From Seison nebaliae (lineage: Eukaryota; Rotifera; Pararotatoria; Seisonacea; Seisonidae), in NCBI GenBank assembly GCA_023231475.1, contig JALJEE010001914.1, positions 1 through 20,735 of the forward strand: 20,735 nucleotides of DNA, written 5' to 3'. Position 1 is the first letter of the stretch; each line of letters opens with the position of its first letter. The translations under genes and the position numbers were made by a program. The notes under the pieces were generated by a model. It searched no databases and was not told where the DNA came from. It saw only the letters and a list, made by a program, of their open reading frames with translations. Positions 1 through 9,714 of this stretch are shown here, in pieces.

Positions 1-66
1 AATTCTCATTCGAGTACTTGGTTCCAATCAATCTTAAAAATCATATTCCAAGATGCCGGGAACTAA
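1..66 (+). other. Possible 3' end of a coding exon cut by the window edge
   Basis: The first 66 bases read as 21 open codons and a TAA in frame 1, ending Phe-Gln-Asp-Ala-Gly-Asn-stop, with base composition less AT-rich than the DNA after it. No family is recognised, and so short a stretch can be open by chance. An A25 tract lies 67 nt downstream. It could be the end of a normal gene, the end of a retrocopy, or nothing. Confidence 0.2.
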
Positions 67-133
67 TTTCCAACGACCAATGGCGTGACTTTTTAATATT
101 TATTTATCAATTACCCTAAAGGGATTTACAACT

Positions 134-158
134 AAAAAAAAAAAAAAAAAAAAAAAAA
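134..158 (+). repeat. A25 homopolymer tract
   Basis: This is an uninterrupted run of 25 adenines, followed by T and more A. It could be a simple mononucleotide repeat or the genomically encoded poly(A) tail of a retrotransposed copy whose body lies to the left. No AATAAA is visible in the 70 nt before it, which weakens the retrocopy reading. Confidence 0.9.
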
Positions 159-685
159 TAAATCATGATAATTCAATTCTTCAATAAACATCATTGAACT
201 AATATTAGTTTAAAGAAATGAATAATGTATGGAAGAAGATCTTTTCGAATAATATTCTTGTTGAATCATAATATTATGATTCACTTACGTATTGCTTACG
301 GCTAACATAAGAAATTGTTTGATAGAAATTTTGCTGAGAAAATTTGAATTTCTTATACTGGAAATTATATCTCATATGAAGTATTGAGAGACAGTGAAAA
401 TAATTAAATGGTTCCAGAAGGAATTGATTGTATTGATTTAAAAAATAGGAGTAAGGAATAGGTAATAGGTTGTAAGAAAATAAGAAGGAATTCATGGACC
501 ATAAGTTATTGTTTCCATCTTCTTCACTATTTCTCGTTTGATTGTGACATCTGGTGCAGATCGTATTTTTAATAATTTAAAATATTCCCAAACAATTATT
601 TAAAGTTATTTAAATTTGATGTTAGGAGGAAGATGTGTTCGCCAGAAAATGATCGGTTAATGAACTAGCAATTCAACCATATCAT

Positions 686-2900
686 ATGTCTCCTAGCGAC
701 AATCTCGCCGCTTTCCACGGTATGTGTTTAGTAACAATAAACGTATATATTTCGAGGAATGTATAATTATCTTTTTATGTGTTGCTTTATAGTTTATCTT
801 TCAACATTTTCCTTTTTCACTTCTTTCTCGCATCACATTCTTAGCATGCGCTTGTAAAAGAGAAACCTATTCTGAAGACATAAATGAGACTGTTTCTTTT
901 TCTCATCAGAATTTATTTTATTGTATCGATTTCCATTCACGGCTTCTATCATGTCACATGATTCATGTGTCACCCATTCACTCAAAAATAATGATTCGAA
1001 ATGTTTAATAGAATTCCAGTGGAATTATTCCACTACCTTTATCCTTATTAATATTCACTCATTTTATTAATTGTTATTATTAATTTCTGTTATAATTTTG
1101 ACAATTTGAACATTAATTATAGTTTCTTTCATTTCATTCTTCCGATTATTACGTGATTGACAGTTTTCTGAATTTTCTTTAAAAAATAATCTATTTACAT
1201 TAGCACTCGATGTCTAATGTGAGTGTACAGATTAGATATAATTATATTATAAACTTATACAACTTATTAGAATTATTCTAACTAATTAAAGAGTAAGAAG
1301 AAAATCATCGTCTTTTAAAATATTATCATCTTTAATTTTTATAAATTGAATAAATAATTGAACGAAAAACAAAATTGAAATTTTTAGATTGATTTGACTA
1401 TAAAATTGGAATTGTATTTTAATAGTCGTTTACTTTAATTCTTTTCAATCTTTATCTCTATTATTTCAATTTATTGTTAAGTGAAATGACTTATGCAATA
1501 CCTTTATAAATGTTGAAATTAGAAGGAATTTGAAAATTAATAAAAGATATTAGTGAAATTTCAATACGTAACAATTATTATGTGATGTGCATGTAAATAA
1601 AATTAAAGAAATAATTGAAGATATGTTAAGATTCTTATCAAGAAATTATTAGTAAATTCTCTCCAATATGGATTAGGGAGTCTTCTCCCTGATCGATTCA
1701 CATTATTCGTTTACTCAAGTCAACTCTATCTATCCCTTTATCTCAACCACATGAAAATGAGAAGGCTTTTTCTTTCCTATGAAGAAGTGATTATTATTCA
1801 ATTGGAAACGGAAGACGCTAAATCTATTTCAATATAATTCTCGTGCGCCTCTTTCTTTCTAGAATGTCTAGTCTAGAGGGACGAAGAAATTAATTTCCCT
1901 TCGCACTTCATATCCCCATCACTAAAACACAATCGTCTTATCTGTTGACTAGATAAAAAGTGGTTGGTAAATTGTGATTAATCCATTCGACGGATTAATT
2001 ACTTGACAGAATAAATAAATGGATATAACTTTTAATAGTTTACCAAAATTCATTTTGTTTATTTGGTCATCTCCTTCTTTGTTTACTTTCTCGTACTATC
2101 ATTTGAAAGTAAACGCATTTTCTATTTCTTATCAAATTTGAAGATAAAGTAAGTTCAAAAAACTCAAAGGAAAATTAGCTAATAATTTAGATATAAACGT
2201 AGTAGTAGTAGTAGTATGTTTGATTACCATTAGACTTGCGTGAGATTCTCTATTTCTTCACGATTCCTCCACATACGTTCTAGTCAATACACTCGAAAAA
2301 AGAAACTATTTATCATCATCGAAAACAAATTCGTAGAAATATAAGTAGGAGAATAAAAAGAAGTGTGAAATGATAGTGCTACTTAAGAAAGTCATGTAAT
2401 GAAATAGTTTAAATTTCAAAGGAAACTTTGATGATCAATGTATATCAACTATTTGTAGTAAGTGAACGTAAAAGTAAATAGAGAGACAGACGAGAATACA
2501 ATGAACAATTTCATTAAGTTTGAGAAAAGGTGAAATTTTTATTTATTTTAAGTAAGTGAGTTGGAAAATGGGAAATGTCTCACCTGAAATTTTTATTTCC
2601 TGTATATTATGTCATAATTATTAAATATCCGATCAGTCCTATCTTACGTACAATGGTAATGCAAATGGAAATGTAAGTTTATATAATAATTTTTACTTTA
2701 ATAAATTCTCCCTTTCAGCCTTCTATTCACTGAATAAAATTGACGTAGCAACATCAGAATATGAGTTTAGTTTGCCCGTTCATGTGACATCCGCAATGTA
2801 TGATGTAGGATTATATTATTGGGAAGAAATAATGGTGGTGATGTATCTATCCATTTATCTATATTCACATAACGACACATATATAATTCTAAATAAATAG
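686..2900 (+). CDS. Weak candidate: two-exon small protein with a 2-kb intron
   Basis: An ATG at 686 opens 11 codons (Met-Ser-Pro-Ser-Asp-Asn-Leu-Ala-Ala-Phe-His) and stops at a textbook donor, ACG|GTATGT, at 719/720 in phase 1. The best acceptor downstream, a pyrimidine-rich TTCTCCCTTTCAG ending at 2718, opens a matching-phase frame of 60 codons (2719-2900) that ends in TAG with AATAAA at 2892-2897 overlapping the end. The joined product would have 71 residues. No family is recognised, and the second part is only moderately protein-like. The intron would be far longer than any other here. Only the donor is convincing; it may instead belong to a transcript with other exons or to a noncoding RNA. 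Confidence 0.2.
2199..2216 (+). repeat. (GTA)6 microsatellite
   Basis: Six perfect GTA units lie in noncoding DNA upstream of the ceramide synthase gene. Confidence 0.95.
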
Positions 2901-3172
2901 AACTGAATAGTAGTAGTTGATTAAATCATAAAATCTATTTACTTATTTCGTTTCACGAATATATATTTATCTATTTATTTCTATTTGTTCTTAGTTTTGG
3001 TAAGATTTTCTTCAATTTCTTCCTCTTGACATCCTCCTCCCTCACTGATAACGCGTAGAAGGGAAGTATTAGCACTTCTCCTTACCTTCCCACAACTACC
3101 ATTTCTCTAGAAAACACTTCCAATACAAATGACATAAAATTATTAGAATTGTCAACGTAAAACAAAAAAAAA

Positions 3173-4608
3173 ATGCGTTCGGCAGCAACAAAAACTTCTC
3201 GACTACTCTCATCAAATCAAACTTATCGACAGTCACTTCTCCAAAACACATCTCCAACTTTCAGCGATCTATTCCAATCACTTTATTTAGTTGGCACCGA
3301 ATATTTTGATGAGGAATGGTTGGAGTACTATAAATTCCCATGGACCACTTTCGAAGAGTTATCACAAATTTTCAGTATCAAACTAAACGATATACTTATT
3401 ACGTTTCTCGTTGCCATCTTATTCACAATTCTTCGATCGTTAATCAATAAACACTTCCTTAATGTTTGTCTTTTTCTCCAAATAATTCAAATTCCTATTA
3501 TCTATTGGCGTCCTTTTCACACACTAAATTTAGCCTTTAGCAAAGTCGTTAAATTTCAATAAATCGGTAGACCAAACGAAATTTCCCGAGAGCTCTTGGA
3601 AAGCTTTCATTTACACAATCTTTTGGATAGGAGAATGTTATTTGGTTCTTTACAAATATGACATCTTCACCAATCCAATGTCATCATTCCTCGGTTAATA
3701 ATCATCTCAAAAAGTTTATCAACAATTTTAAATTATTTCTTCTCTTTTCAAAAATTTTACTTGGTAACTATGTAGATCCAGTACGAAGTTAAACATAATC
3801 TCTTATTATAAAATCCAAATTTTTTCAATTCCATTTTTCAGATTGGAGAAATGACAATGGTGGAACGCCACTCGACCTCTACATCATCTATATAATTCAA
3901 AGTGGTTTCTATTTCCATTCGATCTATGGTACCGTATACCAGGATCATTGGCGGAAAGACTCAATCATTTTAATCATTCATCATCTCATCACAATTCTCT
4001 TATTGACTTTCTCTTACGGTCTACGGTTTGGCGAGAATTCTTTGTTCCTCATTCATCATCATCTCTCCAAAGATACATGAAAAACGGTGTCCTCGTATTA
4101 TTCTTACATGATGTTACTGATATTTTCCTGGAATCGACAAAGACGATTGTTTATCTCAAAAATCGTAATGGGAAATCGTATAAGATTTATGATCATTTAT
4201 CTGTTATCGGATTTGTCATATTTGCATTGGCTTGGTTTAAATTTTTATGAGAATTTTATTTAATAATTTAATATTTCAGGCTAGTATTCCGTTTATATTG
4301 GTATCCATTGAAGATATTGCATTCGTCATGTGTTGCACATCATATACAAGAAGCACTTGAGATGCATTTCCTTTTGAATTCACTTCTCTGGTTCCTGCTT
4401 CTACTCAACCTCTACTGGTATATGGTTAAAATATTTTAAATATGAAACATTTTCATATAATTATTAATTAAATTGATTCTTTTATATTTTCATTTTTTAG
4501 TTCGTTTTGAAATTATTGTACAAAGTAGCGACGGGCCAAATGAACTCTGTGAACGACACGAGAGAATATGACGTGAACATGAAACTAAAGGACAAGAAGA
4601 AAAATTAA
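3173..4608 (+). CDS. CERS1: Ceramide synthase (Lag1/CerS1-type), six exons
   Basis: Exons 3173-3463, 3534-3693, 3842-4025, 4073-4234, 4280-4424 and 4501-4608 join in phase to 349 residues, essentially the length of human CerS1 (350, from memory). Ceramide synthases acylate sphingoid bases with fatty acyl-CoA in the endoplasmic reticulum membrane. The TLC/Lag1 domain is plain: a Trp-Arg-Lys-Asp before the membrane helix carrying the His197-His198 pair, then LFLHDVTDIFLE with His224, Asp225 and Asp228, the Lag1p motif. Near the C-terminus LVFRLYWYPLKIL, NLYWYM and NDTREYD match the CerS1 branch best. An early PESSWKAFIYTIFW segment is also typical. There is no homeobox-like domain, as in CerS1. 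Introns are 45-148 nt. The start is the first in-frame ATG after an upstream TAA. The gene faces NIPA tail-to-tail, with 72 nt between stop codons. Confidence 0.93.
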
Positions 4609-4652
4609 CTAATTTACATCTATCTCCATCTCTTATATTCAATTTTCATTGA

Positions 4653-4658
4653 AATAAA
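4653..4658 (+). terminator. Poly(A) signal of the ceramide synthase gene
   Basis: A canonical AATAAA lies 44 nt after the ceramide synthase stop. Cleavage would fall at about 4670-4690, at or just inside the 3' end of the opposite-strand NIPA gene. Confidence 0.6.
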
Positions 4659-4679
4659 AAAGATACAAAGTTAAATAAG

Positions 4680-4685
4680 TTTATT
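4680..4685 (-). terminator. AATAAA overlapping the NIPA stop codon
   Basis: On the minus strand the last codons read CAA TAA A, so the TAA stop (4683-4681) is embedded in a canonical AATAAA. If it is used, the 3' UTR would be only some 15-30 nt and end within the 72-nt gap before the ceramide synthase stop. No other AATAAA is seen on this strand in the gap. Confidence 0.45.
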
Positions 4686-5786
4686 GAGGCAATTTCTCAC
4701 ACGACGATTGATGTTGACCCACTAAATGTGAGAGTCCAATCAATACAATGAAGAAAGAAAGAATGATTGTTAAGAATTGTTTCGTATTAAGTTCGTGTAA
4801 TTCGTCTGTGAATAATTGGGAAGAAAGGAAAATGGTAAAGAGATTAAAAAGAACAAAATTTACAGTGGTGACTAATGCGGTGGGGAAAGTGTCGAGAGAT
4901 TTATTCAAGTAATGCACTTGAGTCATCAACAAAAAAATGGTGAGAAGTATAATGAAAAAGAGATCGATTAACTGAGTTTTCTCTTTAAAAATATTATTTG
5001 TTTGGAAAGCTCCTGAAATGATTTTTGCACAAACCACACCGAAACTACCAAAACTGCCACATACTAAAAGATAAACTAAAATATTCTTATGAGCTGTACG
5101 ATCGCCCATTCGGAATGATACGATAAACCAGAAAATTAATGTGCCAATTCCATAAGATATAACAGAAACTTTGTGAAAAAAAAAATAGAAACATATTTTG
5201 AAAAAATTCAAAAACTTTTCTTATAATTTTTTTTCGCTTCCTCTAAATAGTTTGGTATTGATCCTCCGTCATTTATTCGTTGAATAACGATAATGGAACA
5301 TCCGATAATGGTTAAAATACAACCGATTATTGATAAATTATCTAATTTCTCTTTTAATATCTTCCACGATAGAATTGCACTAAATTGTGTTAAAAAAATT
5401 ATTTTTATAATTTTCATTTTTTAATGAATTTTAATTACCTAACAACAATTGACAAAGAACCCAACATAGTCACCATTGATGCAGGTAATGCACCGAATGC
5501 AACAAAATTACAAATTTCACCAAATGCCACTAAAAAAAGAAAATTTACAAGATATGAAAATAAAACAAGAACTTGTAAGAAATCCCAACCACCATAACGG
5601 ATCTTTTAAATAAGAATGTCCACCTCGATCTAATAAGGGAAATTGTCGGGAGATATTAAAAGGAAGAAAACTTGCACGATGACTATCATCTAATTTCCTT
5701 AAACTAATTTTCTTAATCACATAACTCAGTCCAATGAATAAGGAAGAGGCTAATGCGAAATATATTCCATAAATTGACAGCGACAT
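4681..5786 (-). CDS. NIPA: NIPA-type magnesium transporter, four exons
   Basis: Exons 5786-5573, 5529-5439, 5379-5216 and 5168-4681 join in phase to 318 residues, a normal length for the NIPA/SLC57 family of multi-pass Mg2+ transporters at the plasma membrane and early endosomes. The N-terminus ALASSLFIGLSYVIKK is the family's first helix. A Gly-Gly-His-Ser-Tyr-Leu-Lys-Asp-Pro-Leu-Trp-Trp segment matches the conserved GGYGYLKE-LWW box. It is followed by GEICNFVAF, ASMVTMLGSLSIVVSAIL, and later NILVYLLVCGSFGS and HYLNKSLDTFPTALVT, each aligned with known NIPA boxes. The last helices and a short hydrophilic tail follow. Introns are 43, 59 and 47 nt. It shares a 229-nt promoter region with the SENP-like gene. 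Choice among NIPA1/2 and NIPAL paralogues was not possible by eye. Confidence 0.93.
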
Positions 5787-6015
5787 TAATTTTCCTGTGG
5801 ATGATATGGAACTTTCGTCGGCTAGAATTATAAAATCGATTTTATTCGATAATCGAATTATTAAGTGAGTTAAGTTAGTTGAACAAGAAAAAGTAATTTA
5901 TGAGCGAGCTTAGAAGCACTTTAAATGAATAAATCAGAATAGTTTTTGACAAAACTAGTTATTTTTTTTTTAATTTTCGTACGTTATGTATTTACCTACT
6001 TGGTTTTCGTTGATC
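5787..6015. promoter_or_regulatory. Shared divergent promoter region of NIPA and the SENP-like gene
   Basis: Only 229 nt separate the two divergent start codons, so both promoters must lie here or inside the first exons. Visible features are an AATCGATTTTATTCGATAATCG cluster of ATCGA-type motifs around 5832-5853 and an oligo-T run near 5960-5970. No clear TATA box is placed for either gene. Dual use is inferred from geometry. Confidence 0.45.
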
Positions 6016-7666
6016 ATGTTTTTTACGCAGAATAATGCCTTTGAATATAAGTGAACATTTATAGTATACTAACATTATCTAACTTTAACTTAAATTTTTA
6101 GAAACCCATTGGATAAACATACGTTTCAAGCATTGATGAGAAAGTTAACTGTAGAGAATTATCAAGGTTTTACTTTCCAAGAAGTCAAACCAGCAAATTT
6201 GGCTGATCTTAGTTCTATAAACTTGGAGAAGCGAATTGTCTATCATGCAACTCATAAAAAAGCTTTTATGGTAACTAAAATGGAAACAACAAATGTTGTA
6301 TTATCCTTCGTACAAAAAGCTGGTAAGTCGTTCGAGAAAGATTTACGAAGTGCAATTGACAACATACAATATACAGAGAAGGTATCAAGTGATGTATATG
6401 GCGATCTGGCATATCAAATAATAATGTCCCCTGAATTTTCAAGTTTTAGTAAACTTCTGTTGAAACTTCACAAATTGGATGTAAATGGAGAACAAATGAA
6501 AATTAGTCTATTTGAAAATTTTGATATAAAAGTGAAAAGAAAGGAATCTCCTGAAAAACCAAAAACCGGTAATAGTCCTGAGCTTAAACTTTTACCCGTA
6601 ACAGAACAGGAAGGAGACTCAACCGTACCAGCTGAAGATCCAAAAGTGGAAGCAGTTGTGGAAGTTACGAAAAAAGTGGAACCAGTTGTGGAAATTACGG
6701 AAAAAGTGGAAAAGTTAGAAATTACTCCTGAACAGTCAGTAATCGGGAAAATAAATAATTTCGTAAAAGGTCTCATATTAGAACTCAAATTCCAATTCAA
6801 AGTAGAGGATTATCAAATTAGCGATTGGGAAACAACGAATAATGTTAAGAAGGGACGATCGTTACAATGTTTGTACTTATTTTCATTTATCGTATATTCA
6901 ACTTTCTGTTACTTCTTCGTACTTAGTTGGCGCAGAGGATGTCAATAGCCGTTATTTAAGTTCTCAACTATTGTTTCCTGAAGCAGAATCACGACAATTA
7001 TTTAATGGTGCATTGATGGCAGCATTCAAGGATCGTTATGTTTCTACAGATTCAATGACGTCACTACCACAAGGAATAGTACGCAATAAATATTACGTGA
7101 TTAATCCTTTGTTGGCGGACGCATTGAGCGCCACAGAAATAGACGTACTAATGGATCCAGGTTTCTTTAGTTTCGCTGAACAACCCAATAGTATGAAAGA
7201 ATCGTGTGCAAAAAACAAGATAGAATACATAATATACCCTTCTGTGATTTTGAACCATTGGGAACTTCGAATTTATTCATGTAAAGAGAAACGGTTTTGG
7301 GGAATGAACAGTGCGAGAGGCGTTGGAAACGCCGATAAACCTGCATGGTTGGCAATTGAGATTGTAGCTGGTGTGAAAAAACCTTCCAATCCAAAAAAAA
7401 CAATAATGATCCCCGTCCCCCAACAAACAGACTCAACCTCATGTGGAAGATATGTAGCAGCATTTATACGTGCCATACTTTCGGAGATATCAGTAGAAAT
7501 GATAACACCGTCTTACATCCATCCCGATTTATCATTGCTGATGGCCACTCTCGTACCATATGGGCACTACAGTAATAATACAGAGCTATTTTCGATAAGG
7601 CGATATATGAAAGAACATCCACCAACTGATTTTTTGTACGAAGTTGGGGTTCATTTTGAGATTTAA
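6016..7666 (+). CDS. SENP/Ulp1-like cysteine protease (C48 fold), three exons
   Basis: Exons 6016-6050, 6102-6868 and 6927-7666 join in phase to 513 residues. Intron 1 carries a perfect TACTAAC branch site. Residues up to about 160 form a non-repetitive domain I do not recognise. Next comes a charged Glu/Lys/Val linker with 10-residue repeats, then a C-terminal protease-like domain from about 280. There ILNHWELRIYSCKEKRFWGMNS and VPQQTDSTSCGRYVAAFI resemble the His and Gln/Cys boxes of Ulp1/SENP proteases, which remove SUMO or related modifiers. Candidate catalytic residues are His378, Asn395, Gln434 and Cys440. The His to third-residue spacing (17) and Gln to Cys spacing (6) equal those recalled for human SENP2. 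Asn replaces the usual Asp. Substrate is unknown. The presence of introns and absence of terminal repeats argue against a transposon-borne C48 protease. Confidence 0.8.
6643..6711 (+). repeat. 30-bp tandem coding repeat in the SENP-like linker
   Basis: Two full 30-nt units (6643-6672, 6673-6702) and the start of a third encode Lys-Val-Glu-[Ala/Pro]-Val-Val-Glu-[Val/Ile]-Thr-[Lys/Glu]. They lie in the flexible linker between the N-terminal domain and the protease-like domain. Confidence 0.9.
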
Positions 7667-7969
7667 ATAGTCTCATTAAACTCTTAGCATTCAAAGTTCC
7701 CTTGTTAGTGGCAAACAATCTCAATATTATTATAACGGTTTTCGAAAAGAAGTTTTATTACAATAGATTAAAGTGAATGATTAATAGATAAATAGACAAT
7801 ATGTCAATAAAATTAGACTACTACTTTCCAAAATTGGATATTATTTAAAAAAATTTGTTTCTTAAAAATTTTCAAATTTTTCGTTTTTAGTTCTTTCGTT
7901 TAGATGTTTGTCTAGTTTTTTTTTAGAACAGCAAATCTTTCATTCGTTTCTCCATATCTTCCATTCAGT
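7667..7969 (+). other. Spacer between SENP-like and USP-like genes, with poly(A) signal
   Basis: This 303-nt AT-rich spacer separates two genes on the same strand. A canonical AATAAA at 7806-7811, 140 nt after the SENP-like stop, is the likely poly(A) signal of that gene. The rest, including T-rich runs before 7930, should hold the promoter of the next gene, but no motif is clear. Confidence 0.55.
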
Positions 7970-9679
7970 ATGTCAATTCAATCAAATTTTTCGTATATGT
8001 GTTTTGCTGAAAAATTCCAAGAAATTATTCAAAATGGTAAAAAGACAAAAATAATCGATCATCCATATATGATGCCAAAAACTTTTAGAAACATTCATGG
8101 AACATGCAACATAATTGCCATTCTTATATTGTTGAGATCAGTTCCATATTTCGTGGAACGTCTCCACCAATTTTATTATGATAAAAATTTCGATTGGAAT
8201 AACATTGAGAGTGTTGTGGATGATGTGTGTAGTAGAACGACGGGTCATATCGATATTCCAGTAACAATTTCTGGAGATTATTTATTAATGGAATTATTTA
8301 AATCTTTAAATTTGATTTCTACCAAAAAATTCGGATTTGAATTCAATTCCCAACGAAGTTCAACTTCCAATTATTGTTTGTTAATTGAGAAAAGTCAAAT
8401 AGAACCAGAAGCTCCACCAGAAGTGATCGAGAGTAAATGGAGTAAATTTAAGCGGGGTTTTCGTGAAAAAATTGTGGGAAAAGATTATTTGATGGAATCG
8501 TATGAAATCGAAGAAGACGTTATGAGAATAATGAGAAAACTTCGATTATCTGATGGAAATTCAGTACCTTTATTTTATATCTTACGCGATTTATTTAGTA
8601 GACAATTTCCAAACTTTTCTTACGATCATTATCAATGTGATGTTAACGGAAATTTATCAGAATATAAATTATGTATTAATTCACCATCATTCATTAATCG
8701 GAACCATTTTATACTTTACTCGAAAATTTCTTTCCTAAATCTCGTTCTTTGTAAAATGGTGACGGATGAAGATCGTTTTAAAATGATCGTTACTCAAAAA
8801 ACTCTCGTAATTTCACCCGTCGATTTTCTCGCACATTTCCCACGAACTTTTTTAACGGAATTAGAAGAAAAGTTGACGAAAGAAAAAATTATACCAGAAA
8901 TGGTTTGGTTTGATTATTCGAATTTGATGGATAAAAATTCAAAAAGGATTTTATTATTAGACAATCGATTCTTTGGAGATTTCTTCTTTTGTAATCGTTA
9001 CACACGATCAAGAAATATGAGTCTGTTCGAATTTGAAACAAAAATTCCCATTTTTTTCAATTATCGACGATTTCGTTTAGTTTCCATATGGGAAACGTTG
9101 AATTTCCAAATTTTTGACGCGTTCAAAACTAAAAATAAATTGACTTCCACTCCATATGATGTTGCTGGTTTTCAATTCTATATAACCATTCCATTGAGAA
9201 TGGTAAGATTGGAACGTTTCTTAAACGAGTCGATAACTGACTATATTTATAATGAGGAGAAAATAATTAGTCAATGTACAGACGGATTACATCGGCGACT
9301 TAGAACATTATCAGAAACGATATATGTTTGGGATGAGATTGATATAGAAAATGTGATAAGAAAACCGTTAGTTCCCGAAATGTTCCAATACATTTGTGAC
9401 ATTATGTTATCTCCTGAATTACATGATGAAGTCACCGGAGTACCAGATGATCATCTCGCTCATATGGTCAGTATAGTAAGGAATTTGAGAGGATATTCCT
9501 GGTTTGTAATTTCGAACGAAAATATCGTTCCCGTAGAAAATCTTCAGAAAATTCTTCAAATATTCTCTTTGGAAGATCTCACTGGAGTTCTGGTAAGTCC
9601 AACCGAATCCAACATAATTTATTCGAGACAACTCACAGAGATATTTAGGAAAGATACAAGGAAAAGAGTAAATTTATAA
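7970..9679 (+). CDS. Divergent USP-like (papain-fold) protein, intronless, 569 aa
   Basis: This is a single open frame of 569 residues without introns. It is not recognised as a known gene. Near the N-terminus, PKTFRNIHGTCNIIAILILL resembles the Cys box of ubiquitin-specific proteases (N-L-G-N-T-C-Y-x-N-S-x-L-Q-x-L). It has Cys46 and, at -5, Asn41, which in USPs builds the oxyanion hole. Near the C-terminus, HLAHMVSIV...WFVISNENIV resembles the USP His box, with His498, Trp511 and Asn516. The two boxes lie about 450 residues apart; the part between is divergent, with no CxxC zinc pair. The same boxes recur in the gene at 18102-19946, so the two are probably homologues. Ser515 sits where most USPs have Asp/Asn, so Asn516 is the likelier third residue. 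Activity and substrate are unknown. It could equally be a binding pseudo-enzyme. Confidence 0.75.
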   Translation: MSIQSNFSYMCFAEKFQEIIQNGKKTKIIDHPYMMPKTFRNIHGTCNIIAILILLRSVPYFVERLHQFYYDKNFDWNNIESVVDDVCSRTTGHIDIPVTISGDYLLMELFKSLNLISTKKFGFEFNSQRSSTSNYCLLIEKSQIEPEAPPEVIESKWSKFKRGFREKIVGKDYLMESYEIEEDVMRIMRKLRLSDGNSVPLFYILRDLFSRQFPNFSYDHYQCDVNGNLSEYKLCINSPSFINRNHFILYSKISFLNLVLCKMVTDEDRFKMIVTQKTLVISPVDFLAHFPRTFLTELEEKLTKEKIIPEMVWFDYSNLMDKNSKRILLLDNRFFGDFFFCNRYTRSRNMSLFEFETKIPIFFNYRRFRLVSIWETLNFQIFDAFKTKNKLTSTPYDVAGFQFYITIPLRMVRLERFLNESITDYIYNEEKIISQCTDGLHRRLRTLSETIYVWDEIDIENVIRKPLVPEMFQYICDIMLSPELHDEVTGVPDDHLAHMVSIVRNLRGYSWFVISNENIVPVENLQKILQIFSLEDLTGVLVSPTESNIIYSRQLTEIFRKDTRKRVNL

Positions 9680-9702
9680 TTCGTATTAATTAAATATAAA
9701 TT

Positions 9703-9708
9703 AATAAA
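9703..9708 (+). terminator. Poly(A) signal of the USP-like gene
   Basis: A canonical AATAAA starts 24 nt after the 9679 stop. Cleavage some 15-25 nt later would lie inside the coding 3' end of the opposite-strand PTPA gene (stop codon 9717-9715), so the two mRNAs should overlap in antisense. Confidence 0.55.
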
Positions 9709-9714
9709 TTCTAA

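Larger units (their letters stand above)
159..3172. other. Long AT-rich stretch without a firmly supported gene
   Basis: About 3 kb of AT-rich DNA precedes the ceramide synthase start. Open frames are short and of low complexity, for example the 73-codon frame on the minus strand at 274-495, which has no recognisable motif. Visible structures are a 17-nt palindrome at 1018-1034, a six-base-stem hairpin at 1675-1690, a GTA microsatellite at 2199-2216 and one weak two-exon gene candidate (686-2900, listed separately). The upstream control region of the ceramide synthase should lie at its right end; no TATA box or other promoter motif is clear. Confidence 0.6.

Noticed and set aside
274-495. 73-codon minus-strand frame rich in Phe, Tyr, Asn and Gln
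   Set aside because: It has composition expected of AT-rich noncoding DNA, no motif and no splice or promoter context.
1018-1690. Short palindromes at 1018-1034 and 1675-1690
   Set aside because: The stems are only 6-8 bp in AT-rich DNA without context; expected by chance at this density.
3173-4608. Ceramide synthase as a pseudogene broken into several frames
   Set aside because: Every break coincides with a GT-AG intron, the phases close exactly, and the spliced product has full length with all key residues.
6468-6800. 110-codon minus-strand frame opposite the SENP-like gene
   Set aside because: It is the antisense shadow of exon 2 of the SENP-like gene; Ser/Thr/Phe-rich composition mirrors the Glu/Lys-rich coding strand.
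7167-7724. Three minus-strand frames opposite the SENP-like protease domain
   Set aside because: They are antisense to the His, Gln and Cys boxes of the plus-strand gene and have no motifs of their own.
6016-9679. The C48-like and USP-like genes as parts of a DNA transposon or Polinton-like element
   Set aside because: No transposase, integrase, polymerase or capsid-like frame and no terminal inverted repeats are seen, and the C48-like gene has ordinary host-type introns.
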